Source: Epichloe hybrida (lineage: Eukaryota; Ascomycota; Sordariomycetes; Hypocreales; Clavicipitaceae). From it: a DNA stretch of 64,000 nucleotides. Below the pieces are notes generated by a model. It saw only the letters and a list, made by a program, of their open reading frames with translations. It searched no databases and was not told the origin of the DNA. Numbering within the stretch: position 1 is the stretch's first letter; every line of letters begins with the position of its first letter. The DNA is taken from NCBI GenBank assembly GCA_019022495.1, contig JAFEKR010000016.1:930001-994000 (forward strand). Reading direction: 5' to 3'. This document shows positions 1 through 12,325 of the stretch, piece by piece. Made by a program: the position numbers and the translations under genes.

Positions 1-949
1 CTTTAGGGGCCTTTTCTTTATCTTTAGCGCCCTTTTCTAGGTCTTTAGCCCTATAATTCAGGGCTTTGGCTACCGTAGATAACTTATCCCTCTGTTTAGC
101 TAAAAGGTCTGCTATTAGGAATTCAAGATTTAGGGCTTCTAGGGGGACCCCTATAGCCCTATTTATACGCATGCTAAATCGTTGCCTCTTAGCTCACTAA
201 GGGAAGGTTGATTTTAGGGATTGAAGATATTGATTAACCTAATCTATAGGATTAATTAGGACCCCTAAAATCAATAATCTAGCTAGTAAATTATTAAAAA
301 CTGCATTAAAGGCTTCTAAAGTCCCCTTAAATCCATGAAAATTCAGGTTATGAAATTCAGAATATAGGGACCCCCTCTGGATTTTAACGCTATGTGAATA
401 TTGCCTAATAAGTAAATTATAGGCTTCTTCAGGTGATTTTTGCCAAGTTATAGCGGCTTAGGGGCCTTCTGTATAACTATCCCTTAGTAACATTAGGATA
501 ATAGCTTAGTTAGTGTCCCCTAGTGCCCTAGAAATATCCGGATTATCTAGAAAATTAGGCATGCCTAAAGCTCTAAATTGGATAGCTAGGGCTTGTTTCC
601 ATTGATCGAAATTTTCAGCTCCTTTAAGCTTAGCAGTCTTAGGGAAGCTATAAACCCTCTTATTAAATTCCTTAATAATTGAATTATTAAAGGCAGCTTA
701 TACAGAGCTAGATTCAGGTGCCTTATCTTAAATAGGCTGCTGAATTTGCTACTGACTAGCGGGCTTAGCAGCTTCCACACCCTCCATAGGTCTATCATTA
801 ATAGCTAAAGTTAAGGACTCTAGCTTCTGTATTACTAGATTGATAGCATTTTGTTGTTTAATAACCTGCTCTTTTAGCTGGTTATTTAGAACCTCTTGCG
901 CACTAAGATCAGGGACTAGAGGTCCCTGACCTTGTTGATTGGTAGCCAT
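1..949 (-). mobile_element. Ty1/copia retrotransposon relic: gag region, truncated by window edge
   Basis: On the minus strand an open start (MATNQQGQGPLVPDLSAQ..., ATG at 947-949) leads into a reading frame interrupted by stops. It still reads NFDQWKQALAIQFRALGMP near 545-610 and WQKSPEEAYNLL further on, which matches the copia-type Gag (UBN2/Retrotran_gag family) pattern. The stops are the kind made by C-to-T change (CAA to TAA, TGG to TAG), as expected from RIP. The element enters from the left edge, so its pol genes and other LTR lie outside the window. A hairpin-repeat leader and a primer-binding-like site lie upstream of the gag start at 957-1246. Confidence 0.75.
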
Positions 950-956
950 CTTCTAA

Positions 957-1190
957 TTTTATAGAAGGGAAGTCTTCTATTTGTACTGAAAATCCTTTTT
1001 ATAGAAGGGAAAAGCTTCTATCCGCGCTGAATTTCCTTTTTTATAGAAGGGAAAAGCTTCTATATCGCTCGTGCGCTTCCTGTTTTATAGAAGGGAAGTC
1101 TTCTGTAACCACAATGATTCCTTTTTTATAGAAGGGAATAGCTTCTATCTCACGGGTCCTTCCTGTTTTATAGAAGGGAAGTCTTCTGTA
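957..1190 (-). repeat. Six-copy hairpin repeat in the leader of the copia relic
   Basis: The decamer ATAGAAGGGA recurs at 961, 1001, 1043, 1087, 1128 and 1170, a spacing of 40-44 bases. Each copy is followed by CTTCTAT or TCTTCTAT/TCTTCTGT, so each can fold as a short stem (ATAGAAG...CTTCTAT), with a T-rich run before it. The unique part of each unit differs. The array lies between the gag start and the primer-binding-like site, in the untranslated leader of the retrotransposon. Confidence 0.8.
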
Positions 1191-1227
1191 ACCGTACGCA
1201 AAGTGCACTAGAAAGAATTTTATAGTA

Positions 1228-1246
1228 ATAGACCAGGCTTATAACC
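1228..1246 (-). other. Putative primer-binding site of the first copia element
   Basis: On the minus strand GGTTATAAGCCTGGTCTA follows directly after ...AATTCAATA, which has the form of an LTR end with terminal CA changed to TA. The same GGTTATAAGCC core follows the 5' LTR of the complete copia element at 7461-7479. Its complement can be drawn as a tRNA anticodon arm with loop CUUAUAA. The outer border of this element's 5' LTR (above 1247) could not be located. Confidence 0.5.
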
Positions 1247-1936
1247 TATTGAATTATAGGGAGCTAGTTGCCAGCTAGTAACAGCTGTATAAGTGTAGCT
1301 TCTACGGTCAGGGACTAATAGAGCCACCACGTTGAATATTTAACGCAACGTAACGGAAGGTTTTGGCAGTTATTAACTAATTAAATTTAATCTAGATGAC
1401 TTTTACAATATCTTATATACTAATAGAATTGATTTTAGTGACGTTATACGGGCAATGCGGCTGTTAGATTAAGAGGCCTAGCTATCTAGCTAGATTAAAA
1501 AGATCTTCTTCCTCTTATATACTTACTAACTATATTAGTGAATCCAGACTGCTAAAGAGGTCTTATAGGCCACTTTTTATTTTCCGCAAAATTTATTTGT
1601 ATGTAAAATCCAAAAAATCAACTCACCACCATATAAACTAGCAACCCATATGCACTAAATTTTGGTCTAAAAAATATTCCTGTATAAAATAAAAGCCCTG
1701 TCTTCTAGCTTTAATTTGCTATATGTAAGACTTTTGTACAACCTCTAGTTAAAGAGAAAATCGCTATTAAAGATAGCTATAGGGTAACCTGCTTACGTCA
1801 CCCTAGCTTACCTAATTACTAGTGGCGCTGCGGTTGTGGCTGCGCTTGTAGCCACAACGCAATTGAATAATCCACAATTGATAATTGATTTGGATTAGTC
1901 ATCCACACGGTCGGTCGCAGCTGTTGATAGCTGCGA

Positions 1937-2079
1937 TGTTAGAATTGTATGATATGACAGCTTATATTGTATGTGAGGTACTAGTTACATATGTACAGGT
2001 TGTGGGCAGTACGAGCCCTAATGTACACTCCACCGCGCAATCTAGCTAAAGTGGTCCTAATTAGCTATAGAATCTAACA
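1937..2079 (-). repeat. 3' LTR of the copia element
   Basis: 143 bases with TGTTA/TAACA ends. It pairs with 7480-7622; by my count the two differ at 16 positions, all transitions, with no length difference. Confidence 0.9.
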
Positions 2080-2090
2080 CCCCTCCTTAA
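2080..2090 (-). other. Polypurine tract next to the 3' LTR
   Basis: On the minus strand TTAAGGAGGGG lies immediately upstream of the LTR start TGTTAGATTC, the position and composition expected for the plus-strand primer of reverse transcription. Confidence 0.75.
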
Positions 2091-5000
2091 GTAGGAGTTA
2101 TAATAATGCTAATTCTAGTAAATTCCTTCTTTCCTTACTACCCTTATTAAAACCCTATAGGAAAAAGAGTAGTAGCTTATAGTAATTCTTTAATATAATG
2201 CCTATAATATTCTCTATTCTTTCCTCTAAAGACTTACTATCTTTATTTACTTCTCTAGCTTAGGCCTTACTAAAGCCTTTATGCCTAAGTCTACTAGGTT
2301 CTCTATCTAAGATATTTAGTTTACTTTCACTATCTCCTCCTAGATTAATTTACAAATCTTATAATACCTAATTTAGATATGCTTTATTTATTCATGGAAT
2401 TTAGCGTTATTTAAGATTATTTATATGCTAGTGTTATCTATATAAAGTTATAAAGGTACTTGCCTTTTATAAATCTCCCCTATTAGCCCTTTTAAATAGA
2501 TAGCTTTAAGTCCTACACTAAAGAGGCTAATATACTTTACTTTAGTGCTTAAGGTTATAATAATGCTTTACTTCTTACTTTTCTAGCTAATAGTAGCACT
2601 AGCTAGTAAGAAAATATAGTAGTTAATAGACTTAAAGTCACTCTTATCCCGCGCTTACTTAGTATCTAAGAAGCCTATAATCTTATTATATTATATGCTA
2701 TTAAAGGTTAGTACTAGGTTAATAGTAAACTTAATATACTATAGCACTTGCTTTGCTACTAATAGGTGTCTTACTACTAGGTTAGTTATAAATTTACTTA
2801 GCTTTACCACAGGATATAAGAGGTTAATTCGCGTTCTAATTATTACAAATATTAGTATTCTAAGAATATATTAGAAAAGTAGTTAGTTATCTTTATAGCA
2901 CTCCTTGCTTTCTATATATAGTTCTAGCATCTCTAAGGTATTTATAGGTATGTTCTAAGACTTTGCGTTTTCTATGTTTAGTTACCTTAGTGCCCTCTCT
3001 AAGTATAGTTATTATAAAAGAGTAATAGTCTATTTCTTTTAATCTTAGGTAATTACTATACCTAGGAAGTAGCGCGTAAGACTAAGGTTAGTTATCTTAA
3101 ACTTTTCTACTAGCTTTACCTTAACTTCCCTAATCTTAGTAATATTAGGCCTAAAGAATAGCATATTATCTATATAAATAGCGATAATTATATTATCTTT
3201 AAAAAAGATTACCTTATTAAACTATAACTAGGTAAAGCCTATAGTAATAAGTTTAGTTAAGAGAGTCTTAAACTATACTTATAGAGCTTACTTTAGGCTA
3301 TACAGTGCTTTTAGCAGTCTATAAACCTTTCCCTTCTATTTAAAACCTTTAGGGAGTTCTATATAAATAGTCTCCTTTACTATTCCATATAGAAAGGCTA
3401 TCTTTATATCTATCTATTTAATTTCCTAGCCTAGAAGGGCAGCTAATGCAAACAGGAGCTAGTATGTCTTCTGTCTAATAACAGAGGCAAAGGTCTTATT
3501 ATAGTTAATTCCGTGTTCCTATTTAAAGCCTTATATAACCTATTAAGCCTTATATCATTTAATGTTACTAGTTAGGCTAAGTTTTGCCTTAAATACCCAT
3601 TTCCCTAATAGAATATGCTAAGTGTTATTAATATCTACTACTTTAAAGGTATTATTTTTAATTAGCATATTATACTCTTCTTCTATAGCTCTCTTCTATT
3701 TTAACTAGTTTACTAATTACTAAGCTTCCTTATAGGACCTTAGTTTATTTTCTTTAAGTAATTTATTTAGAGTAGTTAAATACGCTACTAAGAGAGGCAT
3801 AATATTATTTAGGGCTATTAGTATCCCCTAGAATTCATTAAGGAAGGTAAGTTCTTATAGTCTATATTTAGGGTAGTTTTCCTTAAGTTTAGGGTGCTTT
3901 TACTTCCTAATTAGTAGGCTTATTAAGGTTAAGTGGTAAATTAATAGATTTTCAGGTAGGTAATTAAAGTTTCCTAATAGTTAGTTAATTATCTTAGTCC
4001 CCTCCTTAAACCTTATGCGTTTGCTTACTTACTAGTTAGGTTAATCTATAGCTTCTACCTATTTCCCCTCCTAAACCTAAGTAATAAGCCTCTCTATAGT
4101 TAACTACTTATATAAGTTAAGCTAAGGAAAGCGTTTAAGTTAATTAGGTAGTAGTATTTCCTTTATATAAGGCAGTGCTAGAAGGTTAGCGCTACATTAA
4201 GGGAGCTTAAATTTTACCTTTAGGTTAATCTAGGTTTATTTATTAAAGGTAACCTCTTTTGCTCTCTTCACTAGGCTAGTGATTAGGTTCTAGAGTTAGT
4301 AGATATTATTAGCTTTATAGCCCACTAGAAAGCATAGATATATCCTATTATTAAGCTTCTTTAGGTGCTTTACCTTTAGTACTAGCTTATATACATAACA
4401 TCTAAGATATCATAGGTGTCTAGTGTACGGTTTAATACCTAACTAGGCCTTATATAGGGTTATTCTATTAATTACGCTATAGGGAGATCACTCCTAGGTA
4501 TAGACAATTACTTATAGGATCTCCCCCTAGAGTTCCTTTAGAAGCTTACTATTATAGAAAATAGCTTTTACTCTATTCTAGATAGTAAGATACACGCGCT
4601 CTATTAGATTCTAGTTTAGCTAATAGGCTACTATCTATTTAGGCGTCATACCTTTCTATTTAAAGAAGTTAAGTAATACTATATTCTTAAACTCTTCTCT
4701 ATTATCTATCCTATACTATTAAATTTATCTAGAGGTTTATACTTCTACTATAGCTATATTTACCTAGATATAGGCTACCACTTATGACTTCTCCCTTAGT
4801 AAATATGCTCTAGGCTTCTTTATTAGGTTATTAATAATTAGTAAGTAATACTCCTTCCCTACTAGCGTCTAGGGCTTAATTAGTCCTCCTAGGTTAGCTA
4901 TTTGTTATTAACTATAGTTAAGAGCTTTATATGTAACTACTTAGGCATTTCGTGCCTTTCCTTTGCCTATAATATAAGCCTTATAGGGTCTAGCCTATTT

Positions 5001-7460
5001 ATTAGAAATCTAGATGCCTAGGTTCTTAGCTAGTGCAATGTAATTAGCGTAGTTTAAATATCCTATCCTAAGATAGAAGATCTATAGTAGGATAGTCTTA
5101 GTGGTATATAATATAAGGAAGGCCACTAGATTATTAATAACTTTAAGTGTATCCTAGTAGCATATAGTCTTAGCGTAAGAGTATTTAAGATGCCTAAAGT
5201 AGCCATAGGTTATGCCACAAATTACTAAGCTATTATTATACTTAACTTCTATATTATTATAGGTTTAAAGGTACGTAAAGCTAGGCTATTTTATAAATGC
5301 CCTAAGAGAGAGCAAGTTAACTAGTAAAGTAAGAACATAAAGAACTTATTAGAGATAGATTAGCTTTATATCTTATACACACTATATTATTAGTAGTATA
5401 CTTCTACTACTAAGTGCATAAGCACTCTCTCTAACACTATTTATTAGAATAGGGTTAGTAAATTCCTTATAATCACTAAACATATACCTATTATAGTAAA
5501 TATAATACTTAGTAGTACTATTAAAGATCTAGTCTAGGCTTTAAGCATTAGCCTCTTAACTATTTATTTACATACTTAACACTATAGGTTTATAAATATT
5601 AGCTATAAAGAACTCCCTAAGGTCTTATAGCTATGTAAGAAATGCATTTACATTATTCTCTAGTATATTTATATTAGCATTATATGCTAATAGCTTATCT
5701 ATAGTCTTATTAGCCTTTTGCTTATTCTAGGTGTTATATTTGCTATTATTATAATTACTTAGTGTAGGAATCTAGCTATATATAAAGTAAACCTTCTAGT
5801 GTAATCCCTTATAATCATTTGGTTTCTAAAGCTTAGTGCGTTTCTATGGTTATATTAAGCTATTTATATCCCTTTAATGCTTATTACTAGCGTGCATTAG
5901 GTACGCTATGCCGCTTATGATTATATTACTTATATATCCTAATATTTTCTTCTTAGTTTCTAGGCATTAATACTTATCTTAAGCTAGTTCTATAAGTATA
6001 TCTAGCGTAATATTAGTTTTATTTCTAATACTAGCTATTTTATACTATTAAAAGACTTATAACTAGAAGATACTAAAGGTATCCCCTAGGTTACTAAGGA
6101 ACTATAATTAATAAAGCTTCTCTAGTATCTTCTAGTCTAGTTATATTCGCTTAAGTTTATAAAGTTATTACTTAAATACCTAAGCAAAGTCCTAGATATT
6201 ACTATGTTTCTATAGGGTATCTATAATAAGGCCTGTAATAACCTCGCTAAGAATATTAGCACCTTGCTATTAGCTAACCTTTTGCAATATAGTGTAAGCT
6301 TTATAGGCTTCTATAATGCCCTTAATCTTTTTACCTATATAGGGTAAGCATTATCTACGAATTCTAGTAAGTAAGTTAAAATTTCTACGCTACTAGAAGG
6401 CTAATTACTTAATATACTTATTTTATACTACTAATAAGCATAGTTTTATAAGTGCTATAGGCATTAAAGTCCCTTTAAGAATAGGTATTATAAACTCTAC
6501 TATTATAGTATTCTTTAGAGCTTTATCCTATTTTACCTAGTTCTCTAACCCCTTAAGCTTTATTATAGTAGTGTAGTTCTAACCACCCTTACATGCCTTT
6601 AATACTATGCTTTAGACCTTAAAGTTATTAAAATCTAGGCATAGCGTGTTATCTTCTTCTATTAGTTATATATTTTAAGATTATATAGCTATTATATAGG
6701 CTATGTTTTACTAGGGGCAAACCACTAGTTTATACCTAGTGACTCTTAGTGTAACTATATAAGGGCTACTTCTATGTAATAATAATTACCACTATAGTTA
6801 TAGTTAATAGTGGTTAAATTATTAAGTATAGCCTAGTTCCTAGGCGTTATAATTATTATTAGGGAGATGTTATATATAGCGTTATAGCATTTAATTTTAT
6901 AGTGTGCGTGTTTTGCTTTTAGCCTCTTCTAAACCTAGAGGAATGCTATTATAGATATTATAAAGCTTACCTTCTAAGATTAGGAAGTTATTAATATTAG
7001 CATTACATAGGTCTCTAGGCATTACTTATAGGATAAATTCTAAGCTACTATTAGTACTTAGTAGCAAGGCCACTATAAAGGAGCTAGGACCACGGGTTCT
7101 ATCTCCTTATAAGGTCCTATCCTACTACTAGAGATAGTTAGGATTTATAAGGTTTTTACCTATATATATAGCCTGTTTAAGCTTAGGGTTAATACCTATA
7201 GTAAGTGCTTTAATTAGTTTATTATAGTCTTTACTTCTAATAAACGTAGAGCTTTTAACGCCTAAATCCCTTCCTAAGTCCTCTAAGTCTTAGTTTAGGG
7301 TTATAGCCTTAGAAGAGTTTTTAGTAACGCTAGATATTATATAAATATGCTATTTAATGATTTAGTAAAGTGTTAAAGGGGAAATAGAGAAGATTAGTAG
7401 TAATAGATAGATTAGTTACCTATAGGAAGGGCTTTATTTAAGTATATTTTTAGGCTTTAG

Positions 7461-7479
7461 AGCATCCGGGCTTATAACC
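7461..7479 (-). other. Primer-binding site of the copia element
   Basis: On the minus strand GGTTATAAGCCCGGATGCT begins directly after the 5' LTR. Its complement has a 7-base loop CUUAUAA preceded by CCGGG and followed by CC, as in the 5' half and loop of a tRNA with anticodon UAU (Ile). Priming by a tRNA half cut in the anticodon loop is known for Drosophila copia. The tRNA assignment is inference. Confidence 0.55.
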
Positions 7480-7622
7480 TATTAGAATTATATAATATAA
7501 CAGCTTATATTGTATATAAGGTACTAGTTACATATGTACAGGTTGTGGGTAGTACAAGCCCTAATGTACACTCCACCACGCAATCCAGCCGAAGTGGTCC
7601 TAATTGGCTGTGGAATCCAACA
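7480..7622 (-). repeat. 5' LTR of the copia element
   Basis: 143 bases ending GGAATCCAACA on the plus strand; the inner end reads TATTAG where the partner has TGTTAG. It keeps more C/G at its outer part than the 3' LTR. Confidence 0.9.
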
Positions 7623-7699
7623 TGCGACGTAGCCATTGACAGCCACCTTCGCGACCGTTAACAGCTGCAGTGCAGCTGTTAGGCTTGCAATGCAAGCTA

Positions 7700-9460
7700 G
7701 TAATAAAAAGGTCCTTTAACTAGAAAGGGCTAAAAATAGGTCTTATTTTTAACACCTAGTGTATATATTATTTATTACTTAATTATTTTAATTTTCCTAT
7801 TAGACTAGCTATTTTTAATAGGGATAGACTAGCATAGGTTATTACTAGTAAGTAATAAGGGTACCCCTTAAAAACATTACTTATCTATATTCTTATAAGA
7901 CTAAAAGTATTTATTAAACTAATTACTTATAGAGATATTATAGCTAGGATTTAATCTATTTAAAGAACCTCTTTTAAGTTTAACTTTAACTTTCTAGAAA
8001 AGAGCTTAGAATTAAAACCCCTAATTTAAGTCTTATTATATAAAGCATAGTAAGGTAATAACTTTACTATAGCTTAATAAAAGTTACTTAAAAGTAGTAA
8101 TATAGCTATATCTTAGATATAGTTAATTAAACCCTTTAAGCTATTAATATTTAAGAATTATATTTTTATTTCTCTAGGTATAAGAAAAGAAATTTTCTTA
8201 CTAACTTATAATAACCTTATTACTAAGTACTAAGAAGTAAGTAAAACTCTTTATTAAATTATAAACTAATATTATTAGCTAATAATAAAGAAAGATATAA
8301 AGGTATATATTAGTACTTATATAAATTATTAGACTTTAAAACTAAGGTATTATAAACTATATAGCAAGCTAGCTATATTACTAGTGCCTAATTGCCCTTT
8401 TTAAGAATTATTAATAGATTTTATTACTAGACTTTTACTAGTAAAAGATTTAAATTAAACCTATAATATAATTTTAGTTATTATTAACTATTTTATAAAA
8501 TATAGTATTTATATCCTTATTTTAATATAACTAACTAGTAATAGGCTAGTAACTATATTCTTAGAATATGTTTTTAAAGACTATAAAGCCTTAGAAGGTA
8601 TTATAATAAACTAAGGTTTTATATTTACTAGTGGTTTCTAAATAACTTTTTATTATCTTCTTATAATAAAGTAACTACTTAGCACTGCTTTTTACCCCTA
8701 GATAAATAGTTAGATAGAATATTTAAACTAGGTCTTAGAATATTATTTAAGGGCTTTTACTTATGCTAAATAGACTAATTAGGTAAATAACCTATTAATA
8801 GTGTAATTTATATATAATATAAGCAATTACTTAATATATAGCTATACACTAGTAAAGGCATTATAAGGTTATAATCCTAGAGGTTTATAGTAAGTAATAG
8901 TAAATATCCCTTTAGTAAATAATTAAGCTAAAAGTAAGATTTTAGCACTAAGAGAGAAGCATACTATAATTAAGTAGCTTTTAAGTAACTTATAGACTTA
9001 GTATAAGAAATATTATAACTAGAAAAGAACTCTAATAAGGTTTAAAGTTAGTAACTATATTTTATTATTAATAAAAAATATTAACCTAAGATATCCTAGT
9101 AAGAAGCTAGCTATAAAGTATCTAGGCCTTTATAAGATTAAAAAGATAATTAGAAGTTATAGATTAGTATATTAATTAAAATTACTACCTAGGACTTAAT
9201 TATATAATATATTTAATATTACTAGTCTTAAACCTTTTAAAGGGGACCTAATAAATATAGAAAATATATCCTTACTATAAGATACTATTAAAGATAATAA
9301 ATAAGAGTTTAAAGTTAAGAGAATTATTTTATATTACTATAATAGAAGGTATTATAAATATCTAGTTAAATAAAAAAGCTATAATACTTTAGAGAATTCT
9401 TAGGTATTAAAAAAGGATTTTATTACTAGAGAAATTATTAATAGCTATAAGTAATAGCTA
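7700..9460 (+). mobile_element. Gypsy (chromovirus) relic: integrase and chromodomain end of pol
   Basis: Plus-strand translation with stops still shows the integrase pattern: a DFITRL...LVKDLN segment at about 8415-8465, then YNIILVIINYF-x-KYS, and LEYVFKDYKALEGIIIN-x-G-x-IFTSGF near 8550-8640. This matches the D...D core of gypsy integrases. The end reads as a chromodomain (EFKVKRI...YYKYLVK-x-KSYNTLENS) around 9305-9455, typical of chromoviruses. The upstream RT and both LTRs were not recognised, so this is a fragment or is too degraded to delimit. Confidence 0.75.
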
Positions 9461-11040
9461 AGTATAAAGTTAATATAAGGTAATTATATTTTATAACTTA
9501 ATACACTAAAGATATTAGAAAATAAAGTTAATTTACTTAGATAACTTAAATAATCTATTATATAACTACTAAGTACTTATCCCTTTATAATAGAGTTAGC
9601 TCTTAAAACTACTAGTCTTTTATTATTAGTAATAGCTATAGGAGCTATAAAGAAAAAGGCCTTAAGAGTATCTTTATTATTAAAATCTCTCTTTATATAT
9701 ATAGACTTAAAGTATACTAAGGAGCTTAATAAGACTAATATATTTAGGTAAATTAATAGTATTTAGTATAAACTACTAGTAAGTTAGTTAAGTATTAGCT
9801 ATATATATTAAGAAAGCTTACCTTTAGGATATTCTAGGCTATAAAGTAAAAATAGTTTAAAATATTAATCTAAGTCTTTAAATTTATAGTATTACTTAGT
9901 AGTATTATTATAGTATATTTATTATATTTTACCTTATAAGTAATATTAGTAAATATTTAAGTATAGTAAATATAACTATACTTATTAGAATTTTTATAAA
10001 CTAGGATAGTATTTTATAGCTTTTTCTTTACTTTTATAATAGGCTAGTAGTAAGTTAGTAGTAATTTAGTATCTAGGAAATAGGATTATACTTACTTTAT
10101 TTTAATAGTAATAGCTACCTTTAAAAGTAACTTTAATAAGTTTAAATAGCCTATTATAAAGCTATATAATTTAAGCTAAAGTCTAGTAATATATTAGTAA
10201 TAACTAAGTAAATTCTAGTTAAGAGAGATATACTATAATATAGTTTTTATTATTTTAGAAGTAATAAGTATATTTTATTAAATAGCCTATTAAATATTAG
10301 CTATAAAGAAGTAATAAGTAAGTAAAGAAGTTATACTTAAAGATTTATTATATTTAGCTAGGAAGGTTTTTTTATTTAATAAGGTATCCTAGAATCTTAT
10401 AAGTATTATTTTTAGGAGAATATTTTATATTATTACTTACTAATAATAGTGTATATATAGAATTTTCTTTAAAGTTATTTTACTAGTAATAAGTTAGTAA
10501 TAAAGACACTATAAGAATATAATAAACTTATAATAAGATTTTAAAAGAAGTTTACTTTAAAGAAGACTTTATAAAAGACTTTATAGGAGATTTTTTAGTT
10601 AATAGATTTTCTTAAGGTATTAATAAAGATAAAGTTTAAGTATAAGACTTAGATATAGTAAACTAGCTATAAGTTAGCTATAATAGACTAGATAAGGAAG
10701 TTATGCTAATAAGAGTATAAACTTATAAGCTAGATAAGGGCAAAAAACTAAGATAAATAAGGATAAATAATAATAATAATTAGGGACTAAAAGAGGTTAG
10801 TAATTACTAAGTAATAGTAGTAAGAGAGCTATTACTTAGCTAGTAAGGGTAACTTATAAGGTTAAGGAATATTATAAAAGAAAGGAAAAGTGTAAAAGAG
10901 AGGGAAAATTAGTCTCTTTTATATTAACCCTAGACCCCTTAAGTAATTTAACACACTATATATAGGTAATTTGCGAATTATAATAATAACTATTAGCACT
11001 GCTAAACGCACATATGCCTAATAGCTATAAGCTTATAGTA
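9461..11040. other. AT-rich RIP-degraded sequence, origin unresolved
   Basis: Very AT-rich with TAA/TAG in all frames. I see no recognisable protein remnant, RNA gene or repeat boundary. It probably belongs to the chromovirus or another dead element. Confidence 0.5.
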
Positions 11041-11049
11041 ACTATAACT

Positions 11050-11240
11050 AGAGTATTGTTTGTATTTGTAGTGTAGTTTTTTTTTTCTTATAGTTAATAT
11101 ATTGTAGTTTTTTTTTTGTAGTTAGTGTAGTGTAGTTTTTTTTTTTATAGTGTAGTGTAATGTAGTTTTTTTTTGCTTATAGTGTAGTGTAGTTAGTGTA
11201 GTTACTAACTACACTAACTACAAAAACTACAATGTAGTGT
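11050..11240. repeat. T-tract/GTAGTGTAGT array ending in a 17-bp hairpin
   Basis: Several units of the form (T)TAGTGTAGT followed by 8-12 T occur here. The array ends in a perfect inverted repeat: arms 11188-11204 and 11206-11222 (TGTAGTTAGTGTAGTTA and its complement) separated by one base. A similar array lies at 12950-13163 in the same orientation. Confidence 0.8.
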
Positions 11241-11848
11241 TAGTAAAAAAAAAGTGGGCCTTTTTATTATATAATGTTATTATAAGGATTAAAAGAAAGC
11301 TAGTTATATAGAAGCTTTTATTATTACCTATTTTACTTAATTAGTTATAGAATTTATAATATTTACCTTTTTTAAGAATTTTACTATAACTAGGGTTATT
11401 TATAATATTATACCTTTTTAATAATACTATTATACTTATTACTTTATTTTACTAATATAACTTTAAGAAAAACCTTCTAATTATTTTATTTACTATTATT
11501 ATTAATTATTTTATATTTTTATTATTAATTTAATTAAAAATACCCTAAACTAATATAATTAAATTAAATTAGAAATCTAAATAAATATATAAAAGTTAAT
11601 AGAATATATACTTAGTATTTTAATATTATTATTAATATAATAAGAACTTAAAAAAAGCTTAAACTAATTAAATATTACTTTAAGCTTTATAATTCTAAAG
11701 CTTTAAGAAGTTATATATAGTAACTTTATATATTATATTATAATAATATATAAAGAAAGAATATAATAGACTAATATTTATAATTTATTAATAGATAACT
11801 AATAGTATTATTTTAATTACCCTATATAGCTTAAATAAGATTTAAAAA

Positions 11849-11932
11849 CATAAAAGAGAAAACATAAAAGAGAAAACATAAAAGAGAAAACATAAAAGAG
11901 AAAACATAAAAGAGAAAACATAAAAGAGAAAA
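11849..11932. repeat. 14-bp minisatellite, six copies
   Basis: Six head-to-tail identical copies of CATAAAAGAGAAAA. Confidence 0.95.
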
Positions 11933-12091
11933 CATTTTTATAATATTAATATTTTTAAAAACCTTAAAATACTAAGTTATTAAAAACTATAGCTTTTACT
12001 ATAGTAATTTACTTATAATTACTAGTATTTATATTTAAGTTATTTATTAGTTATTTATTTTTTATTAAACTTTAACACTAATAATATTATA

Positions 12092-12253
12092 AGTAATCTT
12101 AGTAATCTTAGTAATCTTAGTAATCTTAGTAATCTTAGTAATCTTAGTAATCTTAGTAATCTTAGTAATCTTAGTAATCTTAGTAATCTTAGTAATCTTA
12201 GTAATCTTAGTAATCTTAGTAATATTAGTAATATTAGTAATATTAGTAATATT
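12092..12253. repeat. 9-bp minisatellite, 14 + 4 copies
   Basis: Fourteen copies of AGTAATCTT (12092-12217) are followed by four of AGTAATATT (to 12253), i.e. one C-to-A variant spread over a contiguous block. Confidence 0.95.
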
Positions 12254-12255
12254 AG

Positions 12256-12325
12256 TATTATAAGCTATTATAAGCTATTATAAGGTATAATAAGGTATAA
12301 TAAGGTATAATAAGGTATTATAAGC
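12256..12325. repeat. 10-bp minisatellite
   Basis: About seven units of the form TAAGCTATTA / TAAGGTATAA follow directly after the 9-bp repeat. Confidence 0.8.

Larger units (their letters stand above)
1937..7622 (-). mobile_element. Complete RIP-mutated Ty1/copia LTR retrotransposon
   Basis: The element is bounded by two 143-base LTRs and a perfect 5-base target duplication TGCGA (1932-1936 and 7623-7627). Coding is on the minus strand. The reverse transcriptase region reads D-I-K-x-A-F-L-Y-G near 3370-3417, then LPKGF and KVYRLLKALYS. The catalytic YVDD box is YIDN at 3165-3176, a GAT to AAT change. An integrase-like DN-x-EEF remnant lies near 4690-4710. The order integrase before RT is that of copia elements. 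Stops are dense in all frames, so it cannot encode protein. Confidence 0.9.

Noticed and set aside
11188..11222. Helitron 3' end
   Set aside because: A hairpin is present, but there is no CTRR end after it and no Rep/helicase remnant nearby.
11849..12325. CRISPR-like array
   Set aside because: The tandem repeats have no spacers, the units are 9-14 bp, and the genome is eukaryotic.
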